From positions 1 through 64,000 of the forward strand of contig NZ_JAKZFC010000008.1 in NCBI RefSeq assembly GCF_022549215.1: a stretch of 64,000 nt of DNA. Direction: 5' to 3'. The number at the start of each line of letters is the position of its first letter. The first letter of the stretch is position 1. This DNA comes from Solibacillus palustris (GTDB lineage: Bacteria; Bacillota; Bacilli; Bacillales_A; Planococcaceae). Below, in pieces: positions 30,790 through 40,720 of this stretch. The notes beneath the pieces were generated by a model. The model saw only the letters and a program-made list of their open reading frames with translations. It did not search any database and was not told where the DNA came from. The position numbers and the translations under genes were made by a program.

Positions 30790-32763
30790 ATGGGGATTTT
30801 TCGTAAACGACCAATTCGATATCCATTGCTAGTATTATTTTTACTAGGTATAGTAGCAGCTACCCTTATTATGATGTGGAATGTATGGATTGGTATTGTC
30901 TTTGTATTAGTTTATGCAGTAGCGATGTACTATACGTTGCGTGTAGAGCTCGTAACGTATTTAGAGACGGAAAAGCATATTGAAGAATTATCGTTTCGTA
31001 TGAAGAATGTTGGCGAAGAGGCCTTTTTGGAGATGCCGTTTGGGATACTTATTTTAAACGATGATTTTTCAATTGAATGGGCAAATCCGTTTATGCAGCG
31101 TATACTTCAGCAAGAATCATTAGTTGGGCACGAGTTATTCGGTATTTCTGAAACGCTGCACACCCTTGTGATGCAAGGGAAAAAAGAAGAAATGGCAATT
31201 GCTTTATTTGATCGTAAATATAATGTGTATTACAAAAAAGAAGAAAAAATTCTGTATTTCTTTGATGTAACCAAACAAGTACAAATTGAAAAGCAATATT
31301 TAGCGGATCGTACCGTGCTTGCCATTATATTTATTGATAACTATGATGAATTAACATCAGGTATGGACGATCAAGCACGTAGTTTAACCAATACAATGGT
31401 GACGTCGATTATTAATGAATGGGCGGCGCAGTACGATATTTTTGTTAAACGTTTTGCATCGGATCGTTATATTGCGGTATTTAATGATGCAATTTTGGCA
31501 GAGTTTGAACAGAAGCGTTTTTCGATTTTAGATGTTGTACGTGAACGCACGGCGCAAAAAAATCTATCGTTGACATTAAGTATTGGAGTGGGTGCAGGCT
31601 CTCAATCGTTAGTCGAGCTTGGGCAGCTTGCACAATCGGGATTGGATTTAGTATTAGGACGCGGTGGTGACCAAGTAGCGATTAAGCAATCAAACGGGAA
31701 AATCCGTTTCTATGGTGGTAAAACGAACCCTGTTGAAAAACGCACAAGGGTACGTGCTCGTGTCATTTCACATGCGTTAAGTGATTTAATTCAAGATAGT
31801 GATCGTGTGTTTGTCATGGGGCACAAAAATCCAGACATGGACTCGATTGGTGCCTGTGTAGGTGTACGTAAAATGGTGGCAATGAATGGTATAGAGGGCG
31901 ATATTATTGTTAACTTTGATGAAGTACATGGCAGTGTTGATCGCTTAATGAATGAGTTAGAAGCTAAAACGGATTTCTATGATCGTTTTATCACGCCAGA
32001 TGATGCGCTATCAAAAATAACTGCAAAATCACTCGTTATTATTGTCGATACACATAAACCAAGTTTAGTAGTAGACAGCCGTCTGTTAAGTAAAACGGAT
32101 AAGGTTGTTGTCATTGACCATCATCGTCGTGGTGAGGAGTTTATTACAAATCCGACATTAGTTTATATGGAGCCATATGCATCGTCTACAGCTGAGCTTG
32201 TAACAGAATTACTAGAATATCAGCCGCAAAATGAAAAGTTAGTGCCATTAGAGGCAACGGCGCTGTTATCTGGTATTATTGTTGATACGAAAAGCTTTAC
32301 ATTGCGAACTGGTGCCCGTACCTTTGAGGCCGCCTCGTATTTACGTACATTTGGTGCCGATACAGTGTTGATTCAACGCCTATTAAAAGAAGATGTCGAT
32401 ACGTATGTAACGCGTTCGAAAATTATCCAAACAGTAGAGTTTCCATATAAGGAAATTGCGGTTGCACATGGTGAAAATTCAAAAGTGTATGATTCGGTGC
32501 TTATTGCACAAACGGCCGATATTTTATTAACGATGAAAGATATCGGAGCTTCGTTTGTTATTGCGCATCGTAGTGATGGCCTAATTGGTATTAGTGCCCG
32601 TTCATTAGGTGAAGTGAATGTGCAGTTGATAATGGAGCAGCTAGGTGGTGGTGGGCATTTAACGAATGCCGCAACACAAATTGCAGCTAGCTCGATTGAT
32701 GAAGCGAAACAGCATCTATATGAAGCAATTACTGAAATAGTCGAAGGGAGTAATCAATCATGA
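30790..32763 (+). CDS. gdpP: Cyclic-di-AMP phosphodiesterase GdpP
   Basis: Membrane-bound phosphodiesterase that degrades c-di-AMP and so tunes potassium and wall homeostasis. The 657-residue product has two N-terminal membrane spans (residues 8-52), a PAS domain, a degenerate GGDEF domain (the position of GGDEF reads SDRYIAVF), then DHH ([15 protein letters not shown]) and DHHA1 (GGGGH) catalytic domains. A longer frame exists upstream, but GAGGAG sets the ATG at 30790. It overlaps rplI by 4 bases. Confidence 0.97.
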   Translation: MGIFRKRPIRYPLLVLFLLGIVAATLIMMWNVWIGIVFVLVYAVAMYYTLRVELVTYLETEKHIEELSFRMKNVGEEAFLEMPFGILILNDDFSIEWANPFMQRILQQESLVGHELFGISETLHTLVMQGKKEEMAIALFDRKYNVYYKKEEKILYFFDVTKQVQIEKQYLADRTVLAIIFIDNYDELTSGMDDQARSLTNTMVTSIINEWAAQYDIFVKRFASDRYIAVFNDAILAEFEQKRFSILDVVRERTAQKNLSLTLSIGVGAGSQSLVELGQLAQSGLDLVLGRGGDQVAIKQSNGKIRFYGGKTNPVEKRTRVRARVISHALSDLIQDSDRVFVMGHKNPDMDSIGACVGVRKMVAMNGIEGDIIVNFDEVHGSVDRLMNELEAKTDFYDRFITPDDALSKITAKSLVIIVDTHKPSLVVDSRLLSKTDKVVVIDHHRRGEEFITNPTLVYMEPYASSTAELVTELLEYQPQNEKLVPLEATALLSGIIVDTKSFTLRTGARTFEAASYLRTFGADTVLIQRLLKEDVDTYVTRSKIIQTVEFPYKEIAVAHGENSKVYDSVLIAQTADILLTMKDIGASFVIAHRSDGLIGISARSLGEVNVQLIMEQLGGGGHLTNAATQIAASSIDEAKQHLYEAITEIVEGSNQS

Positions 32764-33206
32764 AAGTAGTATTTTTAAAAGACGTTAAAGGTAAAGGAAA
32801 AAAAGGCGAAATTAAAGAGGTTGCAGAAGGTTATGCACGTAACTTTTTAATTAAAAATGGTTATGGAAAAGAAGCAAACAACCAAGCAATGAGCGAATTA
32901 AAAGGGCAACAACGCCTTGTAGAAAAAAATGCAGCAGCAGAATTACAAGCAGCGGAAGATTTAAAAGTAGAATTAGAAAAAGTAACAGTCGAAATTAAAG
33001 CAAAATCAGGTGAAGGTGGCCGATTATTCGGTTCGGTTTCAACAAAGCAAATTGCCGATCAACTACAAAAGAAACATGGCTTTAAAGTAGATAAACGAAA
33101 AATGGATTGCAACGATGGAATCCGTTCGTTAGGTTTTACAAACGTTCCTGTCAAGTTACATCACGATGTAAAGGCAACATTAAAAGTACATGTAATTGCA
33201 GAATAA
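32760..33206 (+). CDS. rplI: 50S ribosomal protein bL9
   Basis: 148-residue two-domain protein of the large subunit. N-terminal domain [21 protein letters not shown] with the [13 protein letters not shown] signature, a long linker helix, and a C-terminal domain ending VTLHVIAE-like (LKVHVIAE). The ATGA overlap with gdpP indicates coupled translation. Followed 12 bases later by the replicative helicase. Confidence 0.98.
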   Translation: MKVVFLKDVKGKGKKGEIKEVAEGYARNFLIKNGYGKEANNQAMSELKGQQRLVEKNAAAELQAAEDLKVELEKVTVEIKAKSGEGGRLFGSVSTKQIADQLQKKHGFKVDKRKMDCNDGIRSLGFTNVPVKLHHDVKATLKVHVIAE

Positions 33207-33218
33207 GGAGCGACAACA

Positions 33219-34571
33219 ATGAGCGAATCCATGATGGACCGCGTTCCGCCCCATAATACCGAAGCAGAATCCTCGGTACTTGGCGCAATTTTCCTTGAAC
33301 CGCAAGCACTAATTACAGCATCTGAAATAGTTATTGCCGATGATTTTTATCATATTGCGCATCAAAAGATTTTCCAAACGATGCTGAATTTAAGCGACCA
33401 GGGGAAAGCGATTGATGTTGTCACTGTTACAGAAGAATTATCAGCAAAAAAAGAGCTAGAGGATGTTGGTGGTTTAACGTACATGACGGAGCTTGCGAAT
33501 GGGGTTCCGACTGCTGCCAATATTGCACATTATGCAAAAATCGTAGAAGAAAAGGCGATATTACGTCGACTTATTCGTGTCGCTTCGAAAATTGCGGATG
33601 ATGGTTATACGCGTGAAGATGAAGTAGAAGTTCTTTTAGCAGAAGCTGAAAAGAAAATGCTCGAAGTATCGAACCGTAAAAATGCGGGCGACTTTAAGCA
33701 TGTAAAAGATGTATTAGTTCAAACATTTGATAATATTGAACAGCTGCAGGCACGTGACGGGGACGTGACAGGTATTCCAACTGGTTTCCGTGACTTAGAT
33801 AAAATGACTGCAGGGTTTCAGCGCAATGATTTAATTATTGTAGCAGCACGTCCATCTGTTGGTAAAACGGCGTTTGCGTTAAATGTTGCTCAAAGTGTTG
33901 CCGTAAAGGCGCGTGAAAATGTCGCGATTTTCTCTCTGGAGATGGGTGCCGATCAACTTGTCATGCGTATGTTATGTGCAGAGGGTAATATCGATGCGCA
34001 GCGCTTACGTACCGGAGCCTTGGAAACGGAAGACTGGGGCAAGCTGACGATGGCGATGGGAAGTTTATCGAACTCAGGTATTTATATTGACGACTCACCA
34101 GGTGTGCGTATGGCCGATATCCGTGCCAAATGCCGGCGCTTAGCAAAAGAAAATGGCCTTGGAATGATCTTAATCGATTATTTACAGCTGATTTTAGGAA
34201 GCGGTAAACCTGGAGAAAACCGTCAGCAAGAAGTATCGGAAATTTCCAGGTCGTTAAAAGGTCTGGCGCGTGAATTAAAAGTACCCGTGATTGCACTGTC
34301 TCAGCTTTCACGTGGTGTAGAGCAGCGTCAAGATAAGCGTCCGATGATGAGTGACTTACGTGAATCGGGTTCAATTGAGCAAGATGCCGATATCGTAGCG
34401 TTCCTTTACCGTGATGATTACTACGATAAAGAATCGGAAAGTAAAGATATTATCGAAATTATTATTGCCAAGCAACGTAACGGTCCTACAGGCACAGTTA
34501 GCTTAGCATTCCGAAAAGAATATAATAAATTCTTAAACTTAGAATTTACCCCGCCACCACGCGAGGAATAA
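33219..34571 (+). CDS. dnaC: Replicative DNA helicase (DnaB family)
   Basis: Hexameric fork helicase, named DnaC in Bacillus subtilis and DnaB elsewhere. The 450-residue product has the N-terminal primase-interacting domain (PPHNTEAESSVLGAIFL), and a RecA-like domain with Walker A AARPSVGKTAFALN near 210, Walker B MILIDYLQLI and the DnaB motif LSQLSRGVEQRQDKRPMMSDLRESG. There is no intein. It starts after AAGGAG and ends at the terminator at 34578. Confidence 0.98.
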   Translation: MSESMMDRVPPHNTEAESSVLGAIFLEPQALITASEIVIADDFYHIAHQKIFQTMLNLSDQGKAIDVVTVTEELSAKKELEDVGGLTYMTELANGVPTAANIAHYAKIVEEKAILRRLIRVASKIADDGYTREDEVEVLLAEAEKKMLEVSNRKNAGDFKHVKDVLVQTFDNIEQLQARDGDVTGIPTGFRDLDKMTAGFQRNDLIIVAARPSVGKTAFALNVAQSVAVKARENVAIFSLEMGADQLVMRMLCAEGNIDAQRLRTGALETEDWGKLTMAMGSLSNSGIYIDDSPGVRMADIRAKCRRLAKENGLGMILIDYLQLILGSGKPGENRQQEVSEISRSLKGLARELKVPVIALSQLSRGVEQRQDKRPMMSDLRESGSIEQDADIVAFLYRDDYYDKESESKDIIEIIIAKQRNGPTGTVSLAFRKEYNKFLNLEFTPPPREE

Positions 34572-34577
34572 TAGTGA

Positions 34578-34624
34578 AACACGAACGTTATTCTTATTAA
34601 TTTAAAAATACGTTCGTGTTTTTT
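34578..34624 (+). terminator. gdpP-rplI-dnaC operon terminator
   Basis: AACACGAACG / CGTTCGTGTT stem, long A/T loop, then TTTTTT. Confidence 0.85.
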
Positions 34625-34654
34625 GTTGACTTTATTTTATTTTTATTGATAAAA
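34625..34654 (+). promoter_or_regulatory. Candidate purA promoter
   Basis: -35 TTGACT (34625-34630), 18-base spacer, -10 TAAAAT (34649-34654). It directly follows the preceding terminator. Confidence 0.5.
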
Positions 34655-34755
34655 TATTCATGCTTTATTATGAAAAAGCTTGGCAAGACTATTTTAAGAA
34701 TAAGTATTGAACGCCTAGATCAATTAGGGGGCTCAATCGTCGGAGGTGCGTATAG

Positions 34756-36042
34756 ATGACAGCAGTTGTTGTAGTAGGTACACAGTGGGGAGACGAAGGT
34801 AAGGGAAAAATTACAGACTTTCTTTCTAAAAAGGCAGATGCCATTGCACGTTTTGCAGGTGGCGATAACGCAGGTCATACAATTAAAATTGGTCAGGAAA
34901 CGTACAAGCTACATTTAATTCCTTCTGGTATTTTTTATTCCGATAAATTATCGGTTATTGGTAACGGAGTAGTAATTAATCCAAAGTCGATTGTGACAGA
35001 ATTAAAAGGTTTACAAGCACGTGGCATTGATACGGCAAATTTACGTATTTCAAATCGTGCACATGTCATTTTACCGTATCATATTTATCAAGATATTGTA
35101 GATGAGCAAAGCCGAGGCAATCAGAAAATTGGGACAACAGCTAAAGGAATCGGTCCATGCTACCAAGATAAAGTAGGACGCATTGGGATTCGCGTGGCGG
35201 ATTTATTAGATAAAGCAATTTTTGAAAAGAAATTGCGAGCAAATTTAGAATTAAAAAACCGTTTATTTACAAAGTTCTATGAAGTAGAGGGTTTAAATTT
35301 TGACGATATATTTGAAGAATATTATGCATTCGGACAAGAAATCGCACAATATGTAACAGATACATCAAAAGTGTTAAATGACGTTATTGATGATGGCGGT
35401 AAAGTGCTATTTGAAGGTGCACAGGGGATTATGCTAGATGTTGATCAAGGCACATATCCTTTCGTAACTTCATCAAACCCTGTGGCAGGTGGAATTGCAA
35501 TTGGTTCTGGTGTTGGTCCAAATGCGGTATCACGTGTTGTAGGTGTATGTAAGGCGTATACATCACGTGTTGGGGATGGTCCATTCCCTACAGAGCTACA
35601 CGATGAAATTGGTCAGCAAATTCGCGAGGTAGGCCGTGAATATGGTACAACAACAGGGCGTCCGCGTCGTGTCGGTTGGTTTGACTCGGTTGTTGTGCGT
35701 CACTCACGTCGTGTGTCAGGTATTACCGATTTAGCACTAAATTCAATTGACGTTTTATCAGGACTTGAAACGGTTAAAATTTGTACGGCATACGAATATA
35801 ACGGCGAAGTCATTACAGAATATCCTGCAAGTTTAGAAATTATTGAGCAGTGCAAACCAATTTATGAAGAGTTACCAGGTTGGTTTGAAGATATTACAGG
35901 CGTTAGAGAATTTGGAGATTTACCACAAAATGCACAAAACTATATACACCGTGTATTAGAACTGACAGGCATTCAATTGATGACATTCTCTGTCGGTCCA
36001 GCACGCGAGCAAACTAACATTGTAAATGAGATTTGGGCTTAA
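34756..36042 (+). CDS. purA: Adenylosuccinate synthetase
   Basis: GTP-dependent enzyme that joins IMP and aspartate in the first committed step of AMP synthesis. The 428-residue product has the P-loop-like [14 protein letters not shown] at residue 8, DNAGHTIK, the [14 protein letters not shown] motif, [13 protein letters not shown] and the [14 protein letters not shown] region. GGAGGTG precedes the ATG. It is monocistronic, between two terminators. Confidence 0.98.
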   Translation: MTAVVVVGTQWGDEGKGKITDFLSKKADAIARFAGGDNAGHTIKIGQETYKLHLIPSGIFYSDKLSVIGNGVVINPKSIVTELKGLQARGIDTANLRISNRAHVILPYHIYQDIVDEQSRGNQKIGTTAKGIGPCYQDKVGRIGIRVADLLDKAIFEKKLRANLELKNRLFTKFYEVEGLNFDDIFEEYYAFGQEIAQYVTDTSKVLNDVIDDGGKVLFEGAQGIMLDVDQGTYPFVTSSNPVAGGIAIGSGVGPNAVSRVVGVCKAYTSRVGDGPFPTELHDEIGQQIREVGREYGTTTGRPRRVGWFDSVVVRHSRRVSGITDLALNSIDVLSGLETVKICTAYEYNGEVITEYPASLEIIEQCKPIYEELPGWFEDITGVREFGDLPQNAQNYIHRVLELTGIQLMTFSVGPAREQTNIVNEIWA

Positions 36043-36169
36043 AAAATAGATTCAAAAGACAGGAAGCGTTGCGAAAAAAGTATTTTTAACGCAGTGCTTA
36101 TAAAATAAAAATCTTTGATATCCACCGTTTTATTGGAAGTTAAAATAAATTTTTATCATATTTATTACA

Positions 36170-36210
36170 AGAAGCTAGTTCAGAAATCATACTCTGAACT
36201 AGCTTCTTTT
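36170..36210 (+). terminator. purA terminator
   Basis: Perfect 15-bp stem AGAAGCTAGTTCAGA / TCTGAACTAGCTTCT with an 8-base loop, then TTTT. Confidence 0.92.
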
Positions 36211-36325
36211 CTATATATTGCATGTGCATATTGGAGAATAAAGGGAATAAAAAATATAGTAAATGAATATAAAGATATAGTATTGCCGATGCTAGTAATG
36301 AGAATGTAACAAATTTTTAGAAAAT

Positions 36326-36342
36326 AATACAATTTCATTACA
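36326..36342 (-). promoter_or_regulatory. WalR-like binding site
   Basis: On the minus strand the sequence reads TGTAAT-N5-TGTATT, one base off the WalR consensus TGTWAH-N5-TGTWAH. It lies 123 bases upstream of a wall-peptidase gene and 1.8 kb upstream of walR. Confidence 0.45.
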
Positions 36343-36464
36343 AAAAGTTTGAAGTAGTTCAATTGAAATGAGAATTATGATACAGTAGCAGAGTGTGTTT
36401 TATAAGTAATTAGAATAATACAATTTTAAAATATAGAATAAAAATTCTCGAAGGGAGCATTATC

Positions 36465-37931
36465 ATGGAATCGAATGAAAGCCAGTTAGACTTGAATCAT
36501 AAAAAACCAAGTCTAATTAATCGTCACAATGGTAAACTTAAAATAGCTGCAGTATTAGCATTACTAGTTTCAACAGTGACATTTAATCTAGGTTTTGCGA
36601 ATGAGACAGATAAAGAAGAATTCGCGAAAATTTATCACGTATATGTAGCTGACGCTTACGTTGGTTCAGTTGCTGATGAAGCGATTGTTGAACAAATTGT
36701 TAAGAAAAAAGAGCAGGAAGCAAGTCAGCAATATCAAAATATAGAGCTTGATGCAGGATCGGATATTACGATCGTGCCAGAGCAAGTATTCACAGTAGAA
36801 ACAAATGAGGAACAAACAGTAAAAGACCTTCAACAAGCCATTACTGTACAGGCAAAAGCCTACTCGCTAAAAGTAGGTAATACAGCGGTAGCTACATTGA
36901 AGGCTAAAGAAGATATCGAAGCCGTAATTGACGGATTAAAGCTTCAATATGTTACACAAACCCAACTTGACGGATTAAAAAATAATACTGCTTCTACTTT
37001 ACCCTCATTACAAAAAAATGAAACACGTTTAATAGATGTTACATTAACGGAAGACATCACGGACGAAGAAGTTTTAGTAAGTCCAGCTGAAATTACGACA
37101 GTAGAAAAGGCAGTACAACTTTTACAAACAGGTGCAGAAGCAAAAGAGACTTATGCCGTAAAGTCGGGTGATGTTTTAGGCTCAATCGCGAAAGCCCATA
37201 GCTTAACAACGGCGGAACTGTTAGCTTTAAATCCATCGTTAAAAGCCGATACTGTTTTACAAATCGATCAGGAGTTAAACGTAACAGTAGAAAAGCCATA
37301 TGTATCAGTGAAGGCTGTTTATGAAAAGAAAACATTAGAAGCAATCAACTATCAAAAAGTTGTTAAAGAAGATCCAACAATGTTAAAAGGTGAAAGAATT
37401 GTCCAGCAAGAAGGTGCTATCGGTAAGAAGGAAGCAGAGTATACTCTTATTGAAGAAAATGGCGTACGCACTGAAATTGTTCAAACAGACGAAAACACTG
37501 TTCTTGAGCCTAAAGACAATATTGTTGTGATCGGAACAAAAGTAATTCCTTCAGTAGGTACAGGGACATTTGCTTGGCCAGCAGAGGGGGGCCATATTTC
37601 AAGTCAGATGGGTAGTCGTTGGGGTCGTTACCACTATGGTATTGATATCGCACGTCCATCAGGATATACAATTAAAGCATCGGATAACGGTGTTGTCAAA
37701 ACAGCAGGCCGTCATTCAACTTACGGAAACTATGTAGTGATTGATCATAATAACGGTTATGAAACATTATATGCACATTTATCAGAGATTGACGTGTCAG
37801 TAGGTCAAGTTGTCGGACAAGGTGCTGCTATTGGTGTGATGGGTTCAACAGGTCGTTCAACAGGAACACACCTACACTTTGAAGTTCACAAAAATGGAGA
37901 AGAAGTAAATCCATTATCTTATTTAAATTAA
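36465..37931 (+). CDS. M23 (LytM) endopeptidase with LysM and G5 domains
   Basis: Secreted or membrane-tethered peptidoglycan hydrolase that probably cuts peptide cross-bridges. The 488-residue product has a short cytoplasmic N terminus, one membrane or signal segment (about 26-45), a region of unknown fold, LysM (about 229-273, YAVKSGDVLGSIAKAHSL), a G5 domain (about 276-355), and a C-terminal M23 domain. All M23 zinc and catalytic residues are present: His390, Asp394, His437, His469 and His471. GAAGGGAG precedes the ATG. The WalR-like site upstream and neighbouring walRK suggest it belongs to the wall-turnover regulon. Confidence 0.94.
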   Translation: MESNESQLDLNHKKPSLINRHNGKLKIAAVLALLVSTVTFNLGFANETDKEEFAKIYHVYVADAYVGSVADEAIVEQIVKKKEQEASQQYQNIELDAGSDITIVPEQVFTVETNEEQTVKDLQQAITVQAKAYSLKVGNTAVATLKAKEDIEAVIDGLKLQYVTQTQLDGLKNNTASTLPSLQKNETRLIDVTLTEDITDEEVLVSPAEITTVEKAVQLLQTGAEAKETYAVKSGDVLGSIAKAHSLTTAELLALNPSLKADTVLQIDQELNVTVEKPYVSVKAVYEKKTLEAINYQKVVKEDPTMLKGERIVQQEGAIGKKEAEYTLIEENGVRTEIVQTDENTVLEPKDNIVVIGTKVIPSVGTGTFAWPAEGGHISSQMGSRWGRYHYGIDIARPSGYTIKASDNGVVKTAGRHSTYGNYVVIDHNNGYETLYAHLSEIDVSVGQVVGQGAAIGVMGSTGRSTGTHLHFEVHKNGEEVNPLSYLN

Positions 37932-38051
37932 TTTTTTAAAAGCAGTCCACAAATGTTTGTGTGACTGTTTTTTGTTTAAAAGTGTTAAATTATGTTTAAA
38001 TTTATTCGTAAATGGGAATTTAAATAAATTATTCTATTAAAATAATGAAAT

Positions 38052-38065
38052 ATTTCCCGGAAAAT
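38052..38065. other. Noc-binding-site-like sequence
   Basis: ATTTCCCGGAAAAT is one base off the Noc site ATTTCCCGGGAAAT. It lies in the gap upstream of walR. Confidence 0.35.
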
Positions 38066-38168
38066 AATGTACAAAACATCTGTATAATGCATCAAAAGCG
38101 AAAGCGTGATAGAGTAATAATAGAATCCTTTCCAAATAGAGCTATTCTAAAGAAAAGAGGAATGTAAG

Positions 38169-38879
38169 ATGGATAAAACGATTTTAGTTGTTGACGATGA
38201 AAAGCCAATTGCAGATATATTGCAATTTAACTTAATTAAAGAAGGTTATCGTGTGATTTGCGCGTATGACGGAGAAGAAGCATTACAAAAAGTAGAAGAA
38301 GAGCAGCCAGATTTAATGCTATTAGATATTATGTTACCAAAGCGCGATGGCATGGAAGTGTGCCGTGAAATACGCAAAAAATATGATTTTCCGATTATTA
38401 TGCTGACAGCAAAAGGTTCGGAAATTGATAAGGTATTAGGTCTTGAAATGGGTGCAGATGATTATGTAACAAAGCCATTTAGTACGCGTGAATTAATTGC
38501 ACGTGTGAAGGCGAATATGCGTCGTTTAAATGTACCAGCGCAAGTCGAAGAAGCACCGGTGGAGACGAATGATATTGTCATAGGCTCACTAACAATTCAA
38601 CCCGATGCATATTTAGTGTTGAAGCGTGAGGAGGCAATTGAATTAACGCACCGTGAATTTGAATTGTTGCATTATTTAGCGAAGCATATCGGACAAGTAA
38701 TGACACGTGAACACCTATTACAAACGGTATGGGGCTATGATTATTTTGGTGATGTACGAACAGTAGACGTAACGATTCGTCGTTTACGTGAAAAAATTGA
38801 GGATAGTCCAAGTCACCCTTTATGGATTGTGACAAGACGAGGAGTCGGCTACTACTTACGAAATCCTGAACAGGAGTAG
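38169..38879 (+). CDS. walR: Response regulator WalR (YycF)
   Basis: Essential OmpR-family regulator of peptidoglycan remodelling. The 236-residue product has a receiver domain with phospho-acceptor Asp in [11 protein letters not shown] (about residue 53), the conserved Lys in TKPFSTREL, and a winged-helix DNA-binding domain ([25 protein letters not shown] ... [16 protein letters not shown]). AAAAGAGG precedes the ATG. walK follows 5 bases on. Confidence 0.98.
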   Translation: MDKTILVVDDEKPIADILQFNLIKEGYRVICAYDGEEALQKVEEEQPDLMLLDIMLPKRDGMEVCREIRKKYDFPIIMLTAKGSEIDKVLGLEMGADDYVTKPFSTRELIARVKANMRRLNVPAQVEEAPVETNDIVIGSLTIQPDAYLVLKREEAIELTHREFELLHYLAKHIGQVMTREHLLQTVWGYDYFGDVRTVDVTIRRLREKIEDSPSHPLWIVTRRGVGYYLRNPEQE

Positions 38880-38884
38880 ACTAC

Positions 38885-40720
38885 ATGCAAAAAGTAAGTT
38901 TCTTCAAATCAATTCATGTAAAGCTTGTATTGATTTATATGCTGTTGATTATTATTGCTCTTCAAATTATTGGGATTTACTTCATGAAGCAGCTAGAAAC
39001 CAATTTGAAAACCAATTTCCAAGATTCGATTCGTCAGCGCATTGAATTAGTGCACTATAGCATTCGTGAGGAAATGTTAAAAGAGCGTGATGATACACTA
39101 CCGTCGCGTGAAGAAAGCTTAGGGACAATTTTAAAGGAGTTTTCGACCCAGGATATTAACAAAATCAATGTCGTCGATAACCGAAACCGTATTTTAGCAA
39201 CGTCTGATGCAAACAATCAAGCACAAGTTGGTCAGCGGGCAAACGAAGAAATTATACGTAAGTCGATTTCAGCAGAGACGTTGCTTGATTCCATTTCATT
39301 GGATCGTGATACAGGGAAGCGTGTGTGGGTGCTCGCTGCCCCTATTACTGATACAGTTGGCCCGAGTGGTGAGGTAATCGGTGCAGTTTATGTAGAATCA
39401 AATATCGAGAAGGTTTATGAACAGTTAAATGAGATTAACCGTATTTTTGCTGCAGGAATAGCGATGTCGCTAGTCATTACCATTATTTTAGGTATTTTAG
39501 TAGCGCGTACAATTACGCGTCCAATTTCCGATATGCGAAAGCAAGCACAGGCAATGTCAAGAGGGAACTATTCACGTAAAGTACGTGTTTACGGTACCGA
39601 TGAAATTGGACAATTAGCTATTGCATTCAACCATTTAACGAATCGCTTGCAAGAAGCACAATCTACAACAGAGGCAGAGCGACGCAAGCTAGCGAGTGTA
39701 TTAAGTAATATGACGGACGGCGTAATTGCGACAGACCGTAAAGGGAAAATTATATTAATTAATGAACCTGCACTTGAATTATTGCATGATTCACGTGAAA
39801 CAACGTTAAATCGTCCAATTGCGTCGGTATTAAGACTTGATCAAGAATATAGTTTTGAAGATTTGATTCATATGAAAGATCCGGTAAATCTTGACTTTAG
39901 TATGAGTGATACACCGTATATTTTACGCGCGAACTTTTCCGTTATTCAAAAGGAAACGGGTTTTGTGAACGGGCTTATTACCGTGTTACATGATATTACC
40001 GAGCAGGAAAAAATCGATATGGAACGCCGTGAATTTGTAGCAAACGTATCGCATGAATTACGTACGCCACTAACAACGATGCGCAGCTATTTAGAAGCAC
40101 TAGCTGATGGGGCGTGGCGTGACGAAAATATTGCACCAACGTTTTTAAATGTTACACAAACGGAAACGGAGCGCATGATTCGTCTAGTAAATGATTTATT
40201 ACAGCTATCAAAAATGGACAGTCAAGAGTATGAGCTTAATTTTGAATTTGTTGAGTTTAATAAATTTTTTACGCGTATTATTGACCGCTTTGAAATGTCA
40301 AAGTCCCAAAATGTTGAATTTGTACGTCTATTACCAGAGAAAAGTTATTATGTCGATATTGATACCGATAAATTAACACAAGTAATTGATAATATTATTT
40401 CGAATGCCCTGAAATATTCTCCAGATGGCGGTAATATTCGCTTTGGCTTTACGGTTCATGACAATATGCTGCGCGTTATGATTTCCGATGATGGTATGGG
40501 GATTCCGAAAGAAAATGTCAGTCGTATTTTTGACCGCTTCTATCGTGTAGACCGTGCACGTGCACGGTCAATGGGTGGCACTGGTTTAGGTCTTGCAATT
40601 GCACGGGAGATGATCGAAACACATGGAGGGAAAATTTGGGCAGAAAGTGAGGAAGGGCAAGGAACAACAATCTTCTTCACATTACCGTATGAACTTGATG
40701 AGGCGGGGGATTGGGAATGA
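38885..40720 (+). CDS. walK: Sensor histidine kinase WalK (YycG)
   Basis: Essential membrane kinase partner of WalR, located at division sites. The 611-residue product has two membrane spans (about 13-32 and 189-208) around an extracellular Cache-like domain. HAMP (TITRPISDMRKQAQAM), PAS, the HisKA phospho-site FVANVSHELRTPLT and a HATPase domain (N box IISNALKYS, G boxes DDGMGIPKE and GGTGLGLAIAREM) follow. A parS-like sequence (39787-39802) is embedded in the PAS-coding part. It overlaps yycH by 4 bases. Confidence 0.98.
   Translation: MQKVSFFKSIHVKLVLIYMLLIIIALQIIGIYFMKQLETNLKTNFQDSIRQRIELVHYSIREEMLKERDDTLPSREESLGTILKEFSTQDINKINVVDNRNRILATSDANNQAQVGQRANEEIIRKSISAETLLDSISLDRDTGKRVWVLAAPITDTVGPSGEVIGAVYVESNIEKVYEQLNEINRIFAAGIAMSLVITIILGILVARTITRPISDMRKQAQAMSRGNYSRKVRVYGTDEIGQLAIAFNHLTNRLQEAQSTTEAERRKLASVLSNMTDGVIATDRKGKIILINEPALELLHDSRETTLNRPIASVLRLDQEYSFEDLIHMKDPVNLDFSMSDTPYILRANFSVIQKETGFVNGLITVLHDITEQEKIDMERREFVANVSHELRTPLTTMRSYLEALADGAWRDENIAPTFLNVTQTETERMIRLVNDLLQLSKMDSQEYELNFEFVEFNKFFTRIIDRFEMSKSQNVEFVRLLPEKSYYVDIDTDKLTQVIDNIISNALKYSPDGGNIRFGFTVHDNMLRVMISDDGMGIPKENVSRIFDRFYRVDRARARSMGGTGLGLAIAREMIETHGGKIWAESEEGQGTTIFFTLPYELDEAGDWE
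39787..39802. other. parS-like site inside walK
   Basis: TGATTCACGTGAAACA differs at one position from the parS consensus TGTTTCACGTGAAACA. Confidence 0.7.

Larger units (their letters stand above)
36043..36464. other. purA to M23-peptidase gap
   Basis: Holds the purA terminator (36170-36210) and a WalR-like site (36326-36342). A 64-codon frame at 36115-36309 crosses the terminator stem and has no ribosome binding site, so I do not call it. Confidence 0.6.

Noticed and set aside
36115-36309. 64-codon frame after purA
   Set aside because: Runs through the perfect purA terminator stem and lacks a ribosome binding site.
38052-38065. Noc site upstream of walR as a firm finding
   Set aside because: Single one-mismatch hit; kept only as a low-confidence feature.
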